From Candidatus Binataceae bacterium (GTDB taxonomy: Bacteria; Desulfobacterota; Binatia; Binatales; Binataceae): a stretch of DNA of 63,514 nt. The stretch covers positions 1 to 63,514 of the forward strand of contig DASXMJ010000241.1 in NCBI GenBank assembly GCA_036495685.1, read 5' to 3'. The notes beneath the pieces are model-generated. The model worked only from the letters and a program-made list of their open reading frames with translations, had not been told where the DNA came from and ran no database searches. A program made the position numbers and the translations under genes. How positions within the stretch are numbered: the first letter of the stretch is position 1; each line of letters begins with the position of its first letter. Below are positions 25,779 to 46,320 of the stretch, piece after piece.

Positions 25779-26348
25779 ATGAAGAAGGAAGAGAAAACCG
25801 CACTGGTAGACGATCTGAGGGCGCGCCTGGGCCGTGCCAGCCTGGCGCTCGTCTCTGAGTACAAGGGGATGAGCGCGGGTCAAACCGCCGACCTGCGCCG
25901 CAAATTGCGCGCGGCACGCGGCGAAATGCGGGTGGCGAAGAACACGCTGGTGCGCCGGGCGATCGAAGGTACCGACTACGCCGGGCTCGGTGAAAAGCTG
26001 GGTGGTCCCGTGGGCTTGATTCTCAGCTTCGAGGACCCCGTCGAAATTGCCAAGACGGTGGTCGGATTCAGGGACCTCGGCGACAAGTTCAAACTTCGCG
26101 GGGGGGTGCTCGGCGGAAAACCGATGACTCCCGAGGAAGTCCAGGCGCTCGCGACCCTGCCGCCCAAGGAAGTCGTGATGGCGCAGTTGCTCGGGCTGCT
26201 GCAGGCCCCCGCAACCAGATTGGTGCGATTACTCAACGAGCCGGGTTCGATGCTGGCTCGGGCGATCGATGCGATTGGGAAGAAAAATGAAGAAGGAGCC
26301 GCGCCTGCTGCAGAAGCGCCGGCCGAGGCTCCTCCTTCAGCTGGATAA
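25779..26348 (+). CDS. rplJ: 50S ribosomal protein L10 (uL10)
   Basis: The 189-residue protein has an N-terminal rRNA-binding domain (SEYKGMSAGQTADLRRKLR, MRVAKNTLVRRAIEG) and a C-terminal helix that anchors L7/L12 dimers, followed by an Ala/Glu-rich tail. Only 20 bases separate it from rplA, so there is no room for the long L10-binding leader that precedes rplJ in enterobacteria. Confidence 0.97.
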   Translation: MKKEEKTALVDDLRARLGRASLALVSEYKGMSAGQTADLRRKLRAARGEMRVAKNTLVRRAIEGTDYAGLGEKLGGPVGLILSFEDPVEIAKTVVGFRDLGDKFKLRGGVLGGKPMTPEEVQALATLPPKEVVMAQLLGLLQAPATRLVRLLNEPGSMLARAIDAIGKKNEEGAAPAAEAPAEAPPSAG

Positions 26349-26424
26349 ATAGCAAACGAAATTGCTGCATGCGGGGCGCTCCCACACTTAGTCCCAGGCA
26401 GCGACGATTAAGGAGAGACCTACC

Positions 26425-26826
26425 ATGTCAGAAGCACAGCTCAGCCGCGATCAGGTGAAGGATTACCTGAAAAATCTTTCCCTTATGGATGCGGCTGCCC
26501 TGGTGAAAGAACTCGAAGAGGAACTCGGCGTCTCTGCCGCCGCTCCGGTAGCGATAGCCGCCGCGGGTCCCGCTGCGGGCGCAGGGGCGGCCGGGGCTGC
26601 GCCGGCGGTCGAGAAGGATGAGTTCGCGGTGGTGCTGAAGGCCGCCGGTGACAAGAAGATCCAGGTAATCAAGGTGGTACGCGAGATCACTGGACTTGGC
26701 CTCAAGGAGGCGAAGGACCTGGTCGATGGCGCCCCCAAGCCGGTGAAAGAAGGCGTGAACAAGGCGGAGGCCGAGGATCTCAAGAAGAAACTGGAAGATG
26801 CGGGCGGCTCGGTGGAGCTCACATAG
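26425..26826 (+). CDS. rplL: 50S ribosomal protein L7/L12 (bL12)
   Basis: The 133-residue protein has an N-terminal dimerisation domain, an Ala/Gly-rich hinge ([18 protein letters not shown]) and a C-terminal factor-binding domain with [20 protein letters not shown]. It is the multicopy stalk protein that recruits GTPase factors. A strong AGGAGAG Shine-Dalgarno precedes it. The 195 bases before rpoB hold no gene or clear terminator. Confidence 0.97.
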   Translation: MSEAQLSRDQVKDYLKNLSLMDAAALVKELEEELGVSAAAPVAIAAAGPAAGAGAAGAAPAVEKDEFAVVLKAAGDKKIQVIKVVREITGLGLKEAKDLVDGAPKPVKEGVNKAEAEDLKKKLEDAGGSVELT

Positions 26827-27021
26827 GAGCACCAGGCTTTTTGCGACACGACTACCGGTCGACAAACTTCGCGCCGCGCGACTTCCTGACTACGCTGGCG
26901 GTGCGGGTTTCGGGCGGCTTTTTCGGCGATGCCGTGGGCGCGGGGGGTACTCCTGCGTCTGCGGCTTTAGCGCTTCGCGTGCTCGGATTCAAAAGCGCGC
27001 GTAAGCCGGAGTTAAGTTAAA

Positions 27022-31140
<4,119 letters not shown>

Positions 31141-31166
31141 GGCGCGAAGGCAACGGAGGCAGAGGG

Positions 31167-35411
<4,245 letters not shown>

Positions 35412-35445
35412 CACGCGTGTTGGGCGCGCGTACATAATTGTATTT

Positions 35446-35481
35446 CCCCCAAGGGCATATCCGCCCTTGGGGGGTTTGTTT
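35446..35481 (+). terminator. Rho-independent terminator after rpoC
   Basis: CCCCCAAGGGC (35446-35456), six-base loop, GCCCTTGGGGG (35463-35473): a perfect 11-bp GC-rich stem followed by GTTTGTTT. It separates the rpoBC unit from the rpsL-rpsG-fusA-tuf unit, which therefore needs its own promoter in the following 140 bases. Confidence 0.88.
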
Positions 35482-35618
35482 GAACACCGCGTTTCCTGCC
35501 TGACGCAAACCCGGGAAAAACTGCGGGCGCAGCGTGCTGCGTAAGTTTTCCGGGTGACGGCGCAGGGCAGACGAGCGCGGTGTTGATGGATGGAAGAGAG
35601 TAACCAACGGAGCTGACC

Positions 35619-35990
35619 TTGCCCTCGATCAACCAGCTGATCCGCCAGGCGCGCATCAAGAAGCGTTTCAAGATCAAAGCGCGTGCGCTCCAGGGCTCGC
35701 CGCAAAAACGCGGCGTGTGTACCCAGGTGAAGACCACTACGCCCAAGAAACCGAACTCCGCGCTGCGTAAGGTTGCGCGCGTGCGTCTTTCCAACGGAAT
35801 CGAGGTCAACACCTACATTCCGGGCGTTGGCCACAACCTTCAGGAGCACTCCGTGGTGCTGATTCGGGGCGGCCGCGTGCGCGACCTTCCCGGAGTTCGC
35901 TACCACGTTATTCGCGGAACCCTAGATTCGATCGGGGTACAGGAACGACGCAAGAGCCGCTCCAAGTACGGATCGAAAAAGCCGAAGTAA
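35619..35990 (+). CDS. rpsL: 30S ribosomal protein S12 (uS12)
   Basis: The 123-residue protein begins [17 protein letters not shown] and has the decoding-centre loops [18 protein letters not shown] and [14 protein letters not shown]. The lysines tied to streptomycin sensitivity are present in the first loop (PKKPNS). The start is TTG with an ACGGAG Shine-Dalgarno seven bases upstream. First gene of the str operon, after the rpoC terminator. Confidence 0.97.
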   Translation: MPSINQLIRQARIKKRFKIKARALQGSPQKRGVCTQVKTTTPKKPNSALRKVARVRLSNGIEVNTYIPGVGHNLQEHSVVLIRGGRVRDLPGVRYHVIRGTLDSIGVQERRKSRSKYGSKKPK

Positions 35991-35995
35991 CGATT

Positions 35996-36466
35996 ATGTC
36001 GCGCAAGGGACAAGCACGGGTCCGCGAAGTCACGCCCGATCCTAAATTCCACGATCACACGATCGCCAAGTTTGTGAACGTGGTGATGGAGCGCGGCAAG
36101 AAGTCGATCGCCGAGGGTATTCTTTACGGAGCTCTCGACCTGGTCGCCAATCGCGCCAAGGAAGACGGGCTCGCGGTCTTCAAGAAAGCCCTCGACAACG
36201 TGCGACCTTCCGTGGAAGTGCGCTCCCGCCGCGTGGGCGGGGCCAACTACCAGGTGCCGGTCGAAGTGCGGCCGGTGCGGCGCAACTCCCTGGCGATGCG
36301 CTGGCTGGTGACGGCGGCGCGGGCGCGGGGCGAGAAGTCGATGGAAGAGCGCCTGGCTGCGGAAATCCAGGAAGCTGCCGCGAATCGCGGTGGCGCGGTC
36401 AAAAAACGCGAAGACACTCACCGGATGGCGGATGCCAACCGGGCATTCGCACACTACCGCTGGTAA
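35996..36466 (+). CDS. rpsG: 30S ribosomal protein S7 (uS7)
   Basis: The 156-residue protein has the N-terminal [17 protein letters not shown], the signature [24 protein letters not shown] and the C-terminal [20 protein letters not shown] end. It organises the 16S rRNA head and contacts E-site tRNA. Five bases separate it from rpsL. Confidence 0.97.
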   Translation: MSRKGQARVREVTPDPKFHDHTIAKFVNVVMERGKKSIAEGILYGALDLVANRAKEDGLAVFKKALDNVRPSVEVRSRRVGGANYQVPVEVRPVRRNSLAMRWLVTAARARGEKSMEERLAAEIQEAAANRGGAVKKREDTHRMADANRAFAHYRW

Positions 36467-36484
36467 GCAACGAGTTTTGTGTAA

Positions 36485-38572
36485 ATGGCTCGTACCACAC
36501 CAATAGAACAGGTGCGCAATATCGGCATCATGGCGCACATCGATGCCGGTAAGACGACCACCACCGAGCGGGTGCTGTTTTACACCGGCATCAACTACAA
36601 GATCGGCGAGGTGCACGAGGGCACCGCGACGATGGACTGGATGGTGCAGGAGCAGGAGCGCGGCATCACGATCACCTCGGCGGCCACCACCTGCTTTTGG
36701 CGCGATTGCCGGATCAACATCATCGATACCCCTGGTCACGTCGATTTCACCATCGAAGTAGAGCGCTCACTGCGGGTCCTGGATGGCGCGGTGGCGGTGT
36801 TCTGCGCGGTCGGTGGCGTCGAGCCACAATCCGAGACCGTGTGGCGGCAAGCCGACAAATACCGCGTTCCGCGCATCGCGTTCATCAACAAGATGGACCG
36901 CGTGGGAGCCGAGTTCGAGCGCGTTCTCGAAGAGATGCGCGAGAAGCTCAAGGCGACCCCGCTTTTGCTGCAACTCCCGGTCGGCGCGGAAGACAAGTTC
37001 ACCGGCGTGGTCGATCTTATTGATCAGAAAGCCCTCATCTGGGACGAAGACCGGCTCGGTGCCAACTACCGGGTCGAGGAAATTCCCGCGGCACTCAAGG
37101 AACAGGCCGCCGGTTATCGCGACAAGCTCATCGAGATACTGGCGGACCATGACGAGCACCTGATGGAGCTGTACCTGGAAGGCAAGACCCCCGAGCCGGA
37201 CAAGATCCGCGCGGCGATTCGTGCCGCGACCTTGAAGATGGCGATTACCCCGGTGCTGCTCGGTTCCGCGTTTCGCAACAAGGGGGTGCAGCCGATGCTC
37301 GACGCGGTAGTCGACTACCTGCCTTCCCCCGCCGATCTACCGCCGGTCAAGGGGACGGTGGACGGTAAAGAAGAAGAGCGACCGCCCCAGGACAAGGCGC
37401 CGTTTAGCGCGCTTGCCTTCAAGATAATGACCGACCAGTTCATCGGCACGCTCACGTTTATCCGCGTGTACTCGGGCAAGCTCGAAAGCGGCGCCTCGGT
37501 GCTGAACTCCACCCGCGGCCGCCGCGAAAGAATCGGGCGATTGGTCAAGATGCACGCGAACAAGCGCGAGGAGATCTCCGAGGTCTATGCCGGCGACATC
37601 TGTGCGGTGGGTCTGCGTGACACCAACACCGGCGACACGCTCTGCGATCCGGCCCATCCGATCGTGCTCGAATCGATCGAGTTTCCGGAACCGGTCATCC
37701 AGATCGCGATCGAACCAAAGACCAAGGCGGACCAGGAGAAGCTCTCGGAAGCGCTCCAGAAACTAGCCAAGGAAGATCCGTCGTTCCGCGTCAGCGTTAA
37801 CAAGGAAACCGCCCAGACGCTGATCGCCGGGATGGGCGAGCTGCATCTGGAGATTATCGTCGACCGCATGCTCCGCGAATTCAAAGTAGATGCAAACGTC
37901 GGCAAGCCGCAGGTCGCCTACCGCGAGACCATCCGGCGCGCCTCGGAAGCGGAGGGCCGCTTCGTGCGCCAGACCGGCGGTCACGGCCAGTTCGGGGTCG
38001 TCGACCTGCGCATTGAGCCGCTGGAAAAGGGTGGCGGATTCGAGTTCGTCGACGGTACCAAGGGTGGCTCGATTCCGCGCAACTTCATCCCCTCGGTCGA
38101 GGACGGTGTCAAAGAAGCGATGGAGAACGGGATGCTGGCCGGGTACCCGATGGTCGACATCCGCGCGACCGTAACCGACGGCAAGTATCACGAAGTGGAT
38201 TCCTCGGAAATCGCCTTTCGCATCGCCGGTTCGATGGCCTTCAAGGAGGCCTGCGAAAAAGCCTCTCCGGTGTTGCTGGAACCGGTCATGGACGTGGAAG
38301 TGGTGACCCCGCAGGAGTTCATGGGCGACGTTATCGGGGATCTGAACTCGCGGCGCGGCAAGATTCTGGACATGGAAGGGCGCGGCGGCGCGCAGGTCAT
38401 CGAGGCTCGCGTGCCGCTCGCCAACATGTTCGGCTATGCCACGCGGCTGCGTTCGATGACCCAGGGGCGCGCCAATTACACGATGCAGTTCGGAGTGTAC
38501 GAACCGGTTCCGCAGAATATTTTTGAAGAACTGACCGCGCGCGGCGGCGAGAACGATCAGCCGCGCGCCTAG
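36485..38572 (+). CDS. fusA: Elongation factor G
   Basis: The 695-residue GTPase has a P-loop [15 protein letters not shown], switch [15 protein letters not shown] and domains II-V of normal length, with the EF-G1-type [14 protein letters not shown] switch I. It drives translocation on the ribosome. The gene is 18 bases after rpsG and before tuf. Confidence 0.98.
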   Translation: MARTTPIEQVRNIGIMAHIDAGKTTTTERVLFYTGINYKIGEVHEGTATMDWMVQEQERGITITSAATTCFWRDCRINIIDTPGHVDFTIEVERSLRVLDGAVAVFCAVGGVEPQSETVWRQADKYRVPRIAFINKMDRVGAEFERVLEEMREKLKATPLLLQLPVGAEDKFTGVVDLIDQKALIWDEDRLGANYRVEEIPAALKEQAAGYRDKLIEILADHDEHLMELYLEGKTPEPDKIRAAIRAATLKMAITPVLLGSAFRNKGVQPMLDAVVDYLPSPADLPPVKGTVDGKEEERPPQDKAPFSALAFKIMTDQFIGTLTFIRVYSGKLESGASVLNSTRGRRERIGRLVKMHANKREEISEVYAGDICAVGLRDTNTGDTLCDPAHPIVLESIEFPEPVIQIAIEPKTKADQEKLSEALQKLAKEDPSFRVSVNKETAQTLIAGMGELHLEIIVDRMLREFKVDANVGKPQVAYRETIRRASEAEGRFVRQTGGHGQFGVVDLRIEPLEKGGGFEFVDGTKGGSIPRNFIPSVEDGVKEAMENGMLAGYPMVDIRATVTDGKYHEVDSSEIAFRIAGSMAFKEACEKASPVLLEPVMDVEVVTPQEFMGDVIGDLNSRRGKILDMEGRGGAQVIEARVPLANMFGYATRLRSMTQGRANYTMQFGVYEPVPQNIFEELTARGGENDQPRA

Positions 38573-38615
38573 CAATTGACAAGGAGAGATACCGACTCAA
38601 TTCGGAGGTAAGACC

Positions 38616-39815
<1,200 letters not shown>

Positions 39816-39860
39816 GCGAAGGAGAAGACGGGCGCTTGAGCATCGGGCGCGGTATTCAGG

Positions 39861-40169
39861 ATGAACGACAAGATACGCATACGTCTCAAGGCGTACGACT
39901 ACCGCCTGCTCGATCAGTCGGTTCGTGAAATCGTCGATACTATCCGGCGCACCGGCGGCCGCGTCGCCGGTCCGATTCCCTTGCCGACCCGGATAGAGCG
40001 CTTTACGGTTAACCGCTCTCCCCATGTTGACAAAAAGTCGCGCGAGCATTTCGAGATTCGCACCCACAAGCGGCTGCTCGACGTGCTGGAACCGACCCAA
40101 CAGACGATCGATGCGCTCGGCAAGCTCGACCTTGCCGCGGGCGTCGACGTCGAGATCAAGCTTGAGTAG
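39861..40169 (+). CDS. rpsJ: 30S ribosomal protein S10 (uS10)
   Basis: The 102-residue protein has [22 protein letters not shown] and the rRNA-contacting loop [35 protein letters not shown]. It is also the NusG/NusB partner in antitermination. First gene of the S10 operon, 45 bases after tuf. Confidence 0.97.
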   Translation: MNDKIRIRLKAYDYRLLDQSVREIVDTIRRTGGRVAGPIPLPTRIERFTVNRSPHVDKKSREHFEIRTHKRLLDVLEPTQQTIDALGKLDLAAGVDVEIKLE

Positions 40170-40174
40170 AAGCG

Positions 40175-40843
40175 ATGCTGAGCGGACTGATCGGCAAGAA
40201 ACTCGGGATGACCCAGCTGGCGGACGCGCATGGGCGCGTGCGCGCGGTTACGGTCGTCCAGCTCGGTCCGTGCACGGTCACGCAACTGAAGGCGCAACCG
40301 ACCGACGGCTATGACTCCGTCCAGGTGACCTGGGGCAAGAAGAAATTGTCCCGGGTGAGCGCGCCTGAGCGCGGCCACTTCAAGAAGGCGAATGTCGCAG
40401 TCGGTGTCAAAACCGCGGAATTCGAGAAACGTGGCGAGGGTGAGCTGGTGCTCGGCCAATCGATCGCGGTGAGCGAGGTATTCAAGGCCGGCGAACAGGT
40501 CGACGTGCAGGGCGTGTCCAAGGGCCGCGGCTATGCGGGCGTGATCCGGCGCCATCACTTCGCAGGATTTCCCGGCTCGCACGGCACGCATGAGTATTTC
40601 CGTCACGGTGGTTCGATCGGCAATCGTTCTTATCCCGGACGTGTGCGCAAGGGCCTGCGCATGGCGGGTCAACTGGGGAACGAGACCGCCACCGTGCTCA
40701 ACCTCGAAATTGTCGAGATTCTGGTCGACGATAACGCGGTCGCGATCGCGGGTGCAGTGCCCGGCCCCGACGGAGCGATGCTGATCGTGACGCATGCCGC
40801 GCGGCCGCGTCGGAGGGCCAATTTGGCCGTAGCCAATGCCTGA
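40175..40843 (+). CDS. rplC: 50S ribosomal protein L3 (uL3)
   Basis: The 222-residue protein starts [13 protein letters not shown] and has the long loop with [39 protein letters not shown] that reaches the peptidyl transferase centre. It ends overlapping rplD by eight bases. Confidence 0.97.
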   Translation: MLSGLIGKKLGMTQLADAHGRVRAVTVVQLGPCTVTQLKAQPTDGYDSVQVTWGKKKLSRVSAPERGHFKKANVAVGVKTAEFEKRGEGELVLGQSIAVSEVFKAGEQVDVQGVSKGRGYAGVIRRHHFAGFPGSHGTHEYFRHGGSIGNRSYPGRVRKGLRMAGQLGNETATVLNLEIVEILVDDNAVAIAGAVPGPDGAMLIVTHAARPRRRANLAVANA

Positions 40844-41495
40844 GCAAAATCTACCGTCGGCCCCCGTAAAGCTGCCGCTATTCTCCGCCGCGCAGGAGCG
40901 CACCGGAGAGGCGGAATTCGCGGGAGCGGTGTTTGGTCGCGAGGGCGACCGGGGACTGCTGCACGACGCGGTGCGGATGCAGCTTGCGAATCGGCGCTCA
41001 GGAACGGCGGCGACCAAGACCCGCGGCCTTATCTCGGGTGGCGGACGCAAGCCCTGGCGGCAGAAGGGCACCGGGCGGGCCCGTGCGGGCTCGACGCGTT
41101 CGCCGCTGTGGCGTCACGGCGGGAAGATCTTTGGGCCGCAGCCGCGCGATTACTCCTACCAGATTCCACGCAAGGCATGGCGCCGCGCGCTGTGTCTGGC
41201 ACTGTCGGAGCGGGCTCGCGAAGGCAAGCTGCTGGTAGTGCAATCGCTGGCGCTGGCTGAACCTAAAACCAAACTTGCGAAGGCTGCGCTCGACAAGCTC
41301 GGCGTGCAGCACGCGCTGGTGGTGCTGGGCGAGGGTGATGAGCAGTTTCTGCGGGCCGCACGCAACCTGGCCCGGCACAAGGTGCTGCGGGCCGCGGGGC
41401 TCAACGTTTACGACGTGCTCAACTACGACGAGTTGGTGATGACCGAGGCGACTGCGCGCGCGATTGAAAAGCGCCTGGCCGGAGAGCTGCGATGA
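40836..41495 (+). CDS. rplD: 50S ribosomal protein L4 (uL4)
   Basis: The 219-residue protein has the exit-tunnel loop [29 protein letters not shown] in the variant [13 protein letters not shown]. In enterobacteria L4 represses the S10 operon; no matching leader was recognised here. It overlaps both rplC and rplW. Confidence 0.97.
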   Translation: MPEQNLPSAPVKLPLFSAAQERTGEAEFAGAVFGREGDRGLLHDAVRMQLANRRSGTAATKTRGLISGGGRKPWRQKGTGRARAGSTRSPLWRHGGKIFGPQPRDYSYQIPRKAWRRALCLALSERAREGKLLVVQSLALAEPKTKLAKAALDKLGVQHALVVLGEGDEQFLRAARNLARHKVLRAAGLNVYDVLNYDELVMTEATARAIEKRLAGELR

Positions 41496-41779
41496 ATCTC
41501 GACAGCGTCATCCTGTCGCCGCTGGTGACCGAGAAAGGAACCATGGCCGGTGAGAAGGCCAACCAGGTGGTGTTCCGCGTGCGCCCCCACGCGAGCAAGG
41601 ACCTGGTGCGGGAAGCGGTCGAGAAGCTCTTCAAGGTTACGGTGCTGAAAGTCCGCACCGCCAGGTTCATGGGCAAGGAGCGACGGCGCGGGCAGGTGCG
41701 CGGCAGCAAGCCCGATTGGAAGAAGGCTTACGTGACGCTCAAAGAAGGCGACCGCATAGAATTTTTCGAGGGAGTTTAG
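41492..41779 (+). CDS. rplW: 50S ribosomal protein L23 (uL23)
   Basis: The 95-residue protein has ILSPLVTEKGTMAGEKANQVVFRV and the C-terminal WKKAYVTLKEGDRIEFFEG. It forms the tunnel-exit docking site for trigger factor and SRP. The ATGA overlap with rplD indicates coupling. Confidence 0.97.
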   Translation: MNLDSVILSPLVTEKGTMAGEKANQVVFRVRPHASKDLVREAVEKLFKVTVLKVRTARFMGKERRRGQVRGSKPDWKKAYVTLKEGDRIEFFEGV

Positions 41780-41794
41780 CGGAGTGAAATTGAC

Positions 41795-42625
41795 ATGGCG
41801 GTTATTCAGCTAAATCCGCGCACCCCCGGCCAGCGGTTCATGCAGGTCGCCGACTTCTCGGACCTCACCAAAAAGGCGCCCGAGAAGGCACTGCTCGAAC
41901 CGATCAAACGCTCGGGTGGCCGCAACAACCGGGGACGGATGACCTCCCGTCACCGTGGCGGCGGTCACAAGCGCCGGCTGCGGCTGATTGATTTCAAGCG
42001 CACGCGCGACGGTGTACCGGCCAAGGTCGCCGCGCTCGAATACGATCCGAATCGTTCAGCCAACGTGGCACTGCTGCACTATGCCGACGGCGAAAAGGCG
42101 TACATCCTCGCCCCCGCAGGGCTCAAGGTCGGCGACAAGGTCGAGTCGGGCGAGCAGGCCGACATCAAGCCCGGCAACGCGCTCAAGCTGCGGCACATCC
42201 CGCTCGGCACGATTGTGCACGCGATCGAGATGAAACCGGGCGCGGGTGCCAAGCTTGCGCGGGGCGCGGGTTCGCAGGCGCAATTGATGGCAAAGGAAGG
42301 AAAGTTCGCCCTGCTCAAGCTGCCCTCGGGTGAGCAGCGCATGGTCCTGGCGGATTGCCGCGCGACTATCGGTCAGGTCGGCAATCTCGAATACGAAAAT
42401 ATTTCGGTCGGCAAGGCGGGCCGCTCCCGCTGGGCGGGCAAACGTTCGCACGTGCGTGGAGTTGCGATGAACCCCGTGGACCATCCCCACGGCGGCGGCG
42501 AGGGTCGCTCCAAGGGCAATCATCCGCAATCTCCATGGGGCATGCCGACCAAGGGCTACAAGACACGCGGAAAGAAACCGTCGGATCAGTACATCGTGAG
42601 CCGCCGGCCGCGCGGGACGCACTAA
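41795..42625 (+). CDS. rplB: 50S ribosomal protein L2 (uL2)
   Basis: The 276-residue protein has the N-terminal [20 protein letters not shown] and the C-terminal [16 protein letters not shown], which carries the conserved His near the peptidyl transferase centre. Full length. Confidence 0.97.
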   Translation: MAVIQLNPRTPGQRFMQVADFSDLTKKAPEKALLEPIKRSGGRNNRGRMTSRHRGGGHKRRLRLIDFKRTRDGVPAKVAALEYDPNRSANVALLHYADGEKAYILAPAGLKVGDKVESGEQADIKPGNALKLRHIPLGTIVHAIEMKPGAGAKLARGAGSQAQLMAKEGKFALLKLPSGEQRMVLADCRATIGQVGNLEYENISVGKAGRSRWAGKRSHVRGVAMNPVDHPHGGGEGRSKGNHPQSPWGMPTKGYKTRGKKPSDQYIVSRRPRGTH

Positions 42626-42627
42626 AG

Positions 42628-42966
42628 ATGCGATCACAGAAAAAAGGACCGTTCGTCGACGCACATCTCAAGAAGAAGGCCGAAGCCGCGATGGCGGCGG
42701 GCGACAAGCGGATTATCAGGACCTGGTCGCGTCGCTCGATGATCGTGCCCGACATGATCGGCATGACCTTCGCGGTGCACAACGGCCACAAGTTCGTGCC
42801 GGTGTACTGCACCGAGAACATGGTGGGCCACAAGCTCGGCGAGTTCTCTCCGACCCGCACCTTTCACGGTCACTCGGGCGACCGCAAGGCTGAGGTGAGG
42901 AGTGCGGCGACCGGCCCCGCGCCTGCACCCGGACCGGGACCGGCGGCACCCAGGACGGGCGGGTAA
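42628..42966 (+). CDS. rpsS: 30S ribosomal protein S19 (uS19)
   Basis: The 112-residue protein has the core [41 protein letters not shown] and [15 protein letters not shown]. About 20 extra C-terminal residues rich in Ala, Pro and Gly ([17 protein letters not shown]) follow the usual end. ATG two bases after the rplB stop. Confidence 0.96.
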   Translation: MRSQKKGPFVDAHLKKKAEAAMAAGDKRIIRTWSRRSMIVPDMIGMTFAVHNGHKFVPVYCTENMVGHKLGEFSPTRTFHGHSGDRKAEVRSAATGPAPAPGPGPAAPRTGG

Positions 42967-42975
42967 GGGACGACG

Positions 42976-43314
42976 ATGGAGACGCTGTCGCGCACCCGCT
43001 ACGTCCGCATCTCGCCGCGCAAGCTGCGGCTGGTATGCGACCTGGTGATTGGCAAGCCGGTCGGGCAGGCGTTGTCGATTCTGGAGTTCACGCCCAAGAA
43101 GGGGGCGCGGTTTGTGGCCAAGACCTTGTTGGCGGCGGTCGCCAACGCGCGCGACCAGCAGAACGTCGATGAAGACAAGCTCTACGTGAAGCGGGCCACC
43201 GCCGACACTGGCCCAACCTGGAAACGATCGCTGCCGCGCGCCCACATGCACGCGACTCCGATTCTCAAGCGCACCAGCCATCTCACGGTGGTGGTGGACG
43301 AACGAGCGGCCTGA
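42976..43314 (+). CDS. rplV: 50S ribosomal protein L22 (uL22)
   Basis: The 112-residue protein has [22 protein letters not shown] and the tunnel hairpin region [19 protein letters not shown] in shortened form. It lines the exit tunnel. Confidence 0.96.
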   Translation: METLSRTRYVRISPRKLRLVCDLVIGKPVGQALSILEFTPKKGARFVAKTLLAAVANARDQQNVDEDKLYVKRATADTGPTWKRSLPRAHMHATPILKRTSHLTVVVDERAA

Positions 43315-43322
43315 GGCATTTT

Positions 43323-44000
43323 ATGGGTCAGAAATCACATCCCCGCGGATTGCGGCTCGGGATAATCGAAAGCTGGGATTCGCGCTGGTACTCGAGTCAC
43401 GACTACACCACGCTGCTGCACGAAGATCTGAAGCTGCGCGACTTCATCAAGAAGCGCCTATATCACGCTGGCATCTCGCGCGTCGAAATCGAGCGCATGG
43501 CCAACAAGGCCAAGGTCAATATTCATACCGCCCGACCCGGAATTGTGATCGGCAAAAAGGGCGTCGAAATCGACAAGCTTAAAGCCGACATTCAGAAAAT
43601 GATGAAGGGCAAGGAAGCCTTTATCAATATTCACGAGGTGCGCCGTCCCGATCTCGATCCGCAGTTGGTCGCCGAGAATATCGCGCTGCAGCTCGAGCGC
43701 CGGGTTGCCTTTCGCCGCGCGATGAAGGAAGCGGTGACGCGCGCAATGCGGATGGGCGCGCAGGGCGTCAAGGTCCATGTCGCCGGGCGGCTGGGCGGCG
43801 CGGAAATCGCGCGCGCGGAGTGGTATCGCGAGGGCCGGGTGCCGCTGCAGACCCTGCGGGCCGACGTTGCCTACGGGTTTGCGGAGGCGCGCACCACCTA
43901 CGGAGTGATCGGAATCAAGGTGTGGATTTTCCGCGGCGAAATTCTCACCCACACGGAAGCGGAAGCGAAGCGGTCCGGCACCGCGGCGCAGCAGCAATAA
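43323..44000 (+). CDS. rpsC: 30S ribosomal protein S3 (uS3)
   Basis: The 225-residue protein starts [22 protein letters not shown], has the KH-domain loop [19 protein letters not shown] and the C-terminal [30 protein letters not shown]. It sits at the mRNA entry channel. Confidence 0.97.
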   Translation: MGQKSHPRGLRLGIIESWDSRWYSSHDYTTLLHEDLKLRDFIKKRLYHAGISRVEIERMANKAKVNIHTARPGIVIGKKGVEIDKLKADIQKMMKGKEAFINIHEVRRPDLDPQLVAENIALQLERRVAFRRAMKEAVTRAMRMGAQGVKVHVAGRLGGAEIARAEWYREGRVPLQTLRADVAYGFAEARTTYGVIGIKVWIFRGEILTHTEAEAKRSGTAAQQQ

Positions 44001-44003
44001 GCG

Positions 44004-44429
44004 ATGCTGGCACCAAAGAAAGTCAAATACCGGAAGATCCAGAAGGGCCGCGTGCGCGGCGCGGAGTCGCGCGGCCTGACCCTGGCCTTCGGAGACTTCG
44101 GACTCAAGGCGACCGAAACGGCGCGCGTCGACGCGCGCGCTCTGGAAGCGGCTCGGGTCGCGTTGACCCGCCACATCAAGCGCGGCGGCCGGGTATGGAT
44201 TCGGGTCTTTCCGGACAAGCCCTTCACCAAGAAACCGGCCGAGACCCGCATGGGCAAGGGCAAGGGCTCCCCGGAAGGATGGACCGCGGTGGTGCGGCCG
44301 GGGCGCATTTTGTTCGAAATGGAAGGGGTCGATCAGGCGACCGCGCACGAGGCGATGCGTCTTGCCGCGCACAAGCTGCCGATCAAGACCGTGGTGATTG
44401 AACGCGCGGAGGGTGCCCTTGGAGCTTGA
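44004..44429 (+). CDS. rplP: 50S ribosomal protein L16 (uL16)
   Basis: The 141-residue protein has the N-terminal [36 protein letters not shown] in the variant LTRHIKRGG, and [25 protein letters not shown]. It supports A-site tRNA binding. It overlaps the start of rpmC. Confidence 0.97.
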   Translation: MLAPKKVKYRKIQKGRVRGAESRGLTLAFGDFGLKATETARVDARALEAARVALTRHIKRGGRVWIRVFPDKPFTKKPAETRMGKGKGSPEGWTAVVRPGRILFEMEGVDQATAHEAMRLAAHKLPIKTVVIERAEGALGA

Positions 44430-44640
44430 TGAACTCAGGCAAATGAGCGCCGCCGACCTCCAGGTCAAGGAACGTGAGGCGCGCGAGGAAGTCTTCCGCT
44501 TAAGGCTGAAGCTTAAGACCAGTCAGCTCGACAACTCGGCGACGCTCAGAAAGGCGCGCCGCGAGCTGTCGCGAATCCTGACCGTGCTCAGGCAGAAAAC
44601 TCCTGCGCCAACGAAGGGGAACGATGCGCGATCGAGTTAA
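44419..44640 (+). CDS. rpmC: 50S ribosomal protein L29 (uL29)
   Basis: The 73-residue protein has [20 protein letters not shown] and a second helix with [18 protein letters not shown]. The TTG at 44419 is chosen because GGAGG lies seven bases upstream; other in-frame starts (GTG 44413, TTG 44398) lie on or before that site. It overlaps rplP by 11 bases and rpsQ by 17. Confidence 0.92.
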   Translation: MELDELRQMSAADLQVKEREAREEVFRLRLKLKTSQLDNSATLRKARRELSRILTVLRQKTPAPTKGNDARSS

Positions 44641-44878
44641 ACGGCGGGAGGGAACGGTGGTTGCCGCCAAGATGACCAAGACCATCGTGGTGCAGGTGGA
44701 CCGTCTGGTGGAGCATCCCCTGTACGGAAAGCGAATCCGCCAGCGCAAGCGATACATGGTGCACGACGAGCGCAGCGAATGCGGCGAGGGTGACCGGGTG
44801 ATCATCATCGAGACGCGCCCGTTGTCGCGCAGCAAGCGCTGGCGGCTCAGCAAGGTGCTGAAGAAGGCGGCGGGCTAA
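44624..44878 (+). CDS. rpsQ: 30S ribosomal protein S17 (uS17)
   Basis: The 84-residue OB-fold protein has REGTVVAAKMTKTIVVQVDR, the PLYGKRIRQRKRYMVHDE region and GDRVIIIETRPLSRSKRWRL. It binds 16S rRNA early in assembly. Confidence 0.96.
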   Translation: MRDRVKRREGTVVAAKMTKTIVVQVDRLVEHPLYGKRIRQRKRYMVHDERSECGEGDRVIIIETRPLSRSKRWRLSKVLKKAAG

Positions 44879-44891
44879 AGGTTAGGGTGCG

Positions 44892-45260
44892 ATGATTCAG
44901 ACCCAGACAGTGCTCGACGTCGCGGACAACTCCGGCGCCCGCAAGGTGATGTGCATCAAGGTGCTCGGCGGCTCGCGGCGACGCTACGCGACGGTCGGCG
45001 ACGTGATCGTGGTCGCGGTCAAGGAAGCGATTCCCAACGCCAAGGTAAAAAAAGGCGAGGTGACGCGCGCGGTGATCGTGCGCACCGCCAAGGAAATAAG
45101 TCGCGGCGACGGCAGCTACATTCGGTTCGATGGCAACTCGGCGGTGCTGCTCGACAATCAACACGAGCCAATCGGGACGCGCATTTTCGGCCCGGTGGCC
45201 CGCGAACTGCGGGCGAAGAAGTTCATGAAGATTATTTCGCTCGCTCCCGAGGTTTTGTGA
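44892..45260 (+). CDS. rplN: 50S ribosomal protein L14 (uL14)
   Basis: The 122-residue protein has [20 protein letters not shown], the [32 protein letters not shown] region and the C-terminal [18 protein letters not shown]. The stop shares one base with the rplX start. It forms part of an intersubunit bridge. Confidence 0.97.
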   Translation: MIQTQTVLDVADNSGARKVMCIKVLGGSRRRYATVGDVIVVAVKEAIPNAKVKKGEVTRAVIVRTAKEISRGDGSYIRFDGNSAVLLDNQHEPIGTRIFGPVARELRAKKFMKIISLAPEVL

Positions 45261-45607
45261 TGGCGACCCCGCGAGCGGAAGCGGCAAGCTACAAGATTCG
45301 CAAGAACGACATGGTGATGGTCGTCAAGGGCAAGGAGCGCGGCAAGACCGGCAAGGTTATGCGGGTGTTGCCCGACCACGGCCGGGTTGTCATCGAGCGG
45401 CTCAACATCGTAAAGCGCCACTCGAAGCCGCGCGGCGCCGCCAGTCCGGGCGGAATCGTGGAGAAGGAAGCGCCGCTGCAGATTGCCAACGTGATGTTCT
45501 TCTGCGAACGCTGCAACGCGCCGGTACGGCTGGGAATCAAAGTCGCCGCCGACGGCGAGCGCAACCGGGTTTGCCGGCGCTGCGGCGAAGCAGTGGGTAA
45601 CGACTGA
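45260..45607 (+). CDS. rplX: 50S ribosomal protein L24 (uL24)
   Basis: The 115-residue protein has a KOW motif ([18 protein letters not shown]) and a C-terminal zinc-ribbon-like part with CERC and CRRC. It has about eight extra N-terminal residues. It shares single-base start/stop overlaps with rplN and rplE. It initiates large-subunit assembly. Confidence 0.95.
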   Translation: MATPRAEAASYKIRKNDMVMVVKGKERGKTGKVMRVLPDHGRVVIERLNIVKRHSKPRGAASPGGIVEKEAPLQIANVMFFCERCNAPVRLGIKVAADGERNRVCRRCGEAVGND

Positions 45608-46317
45608 TGGCGGAAAAAACCGAAAAGCCGCAGAAGCAGAAGCGCCCGGAAAAGGCCGGCCGGCAGCCCTCTGGCAAGGCGCGGGAGGCGGCCGCGGTGG
45701 TCGAAGCAAAACCCCGCGAGCCGGAGCCGAAAATTCCCGCGCGCCTGCGCGTGAAGTTCCAGCAGGAGGTCGCGGCGTCGCTGATGCGCGAGCTCAAGAT
45801 CGAAAACCGGATGCGGGTTCCGCGCCTGGACAAGATTACCATCAACATGGCGCTCAACGAGGCGCGAGACAACGTGAAGATCCTCGACTCCGCGGTCGAG
45901 GAGCTGTCGCAGATCGCGGGCCAGAAGCCGGTGTTGACGCGCGCGCGCAAGGCGATTTCGAATTTCAAGCTGCGCCAGGGAATGCCGATAGGCGTGATGG
46001 TCACGCTCAGACGCGAGCGGATGTGGGAATTTTTCGACCGTCTGGTGACGATTGCATTGCCGCGCGTGCGCGACTTCCGCGGGGTCAGCGACAAGGCGTT
46101 CGATGGCCGCGGCAACTACTCGCTGGGCCTGCGCGAGCACACGATTTTTCCAGAACTCAACCTCGACAAGATCGAGAAAGTGAAGGGCCTTACGATCTCA
46201 ATTATCACCAGCGCCCGCAGCGATTTCGAAGGCCTGATGCTGCTTCGCGCGCTCGGAATGCCGTTCCGCGGACAGGCGGGGCGCGAGGAAAGGGCGGCGG
46301 TCGCCGCTCAGGCGTAG
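45607..46317 (+). CDS. rplE: 50S ribosomal protein L5 (uL5) with N-terminal extension
   Basis: The 236-residue protein is about 55 residues longer than the E. coli form. The core starts around [16 protein letters not shown] and continues [16 protein letters not shown] and [21 protein letters not shown]. The first 50 residues are a Lys/Glu/Pro/Ala-rich low-complexity tail with no recognised function. The only start fitting the TGATG overlap with rplX includes the tail. Confidence 0.95.
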   Translation: MAEKTEKPQKQKRPEKAGRQPSGKAREAAAVVEAKPREPEPKIPARLRVKFQQEVAASLMRELKIENRMRVPRLDKITINMALNEARDNVKILDSAVEELSQIAGQKPVLTRARKAISNFKLRQGMPIGVMVTLRRERMWEFFDRLVTIALPRVRDFRGVSDKAFDGRGNYSLGLREHTIFPELNLDKIEKVKGLTISIITSARSDFEGLMLLRALGMPFRGQAGREERAAVAAQA

Positions 46318-46320
46318 GCG

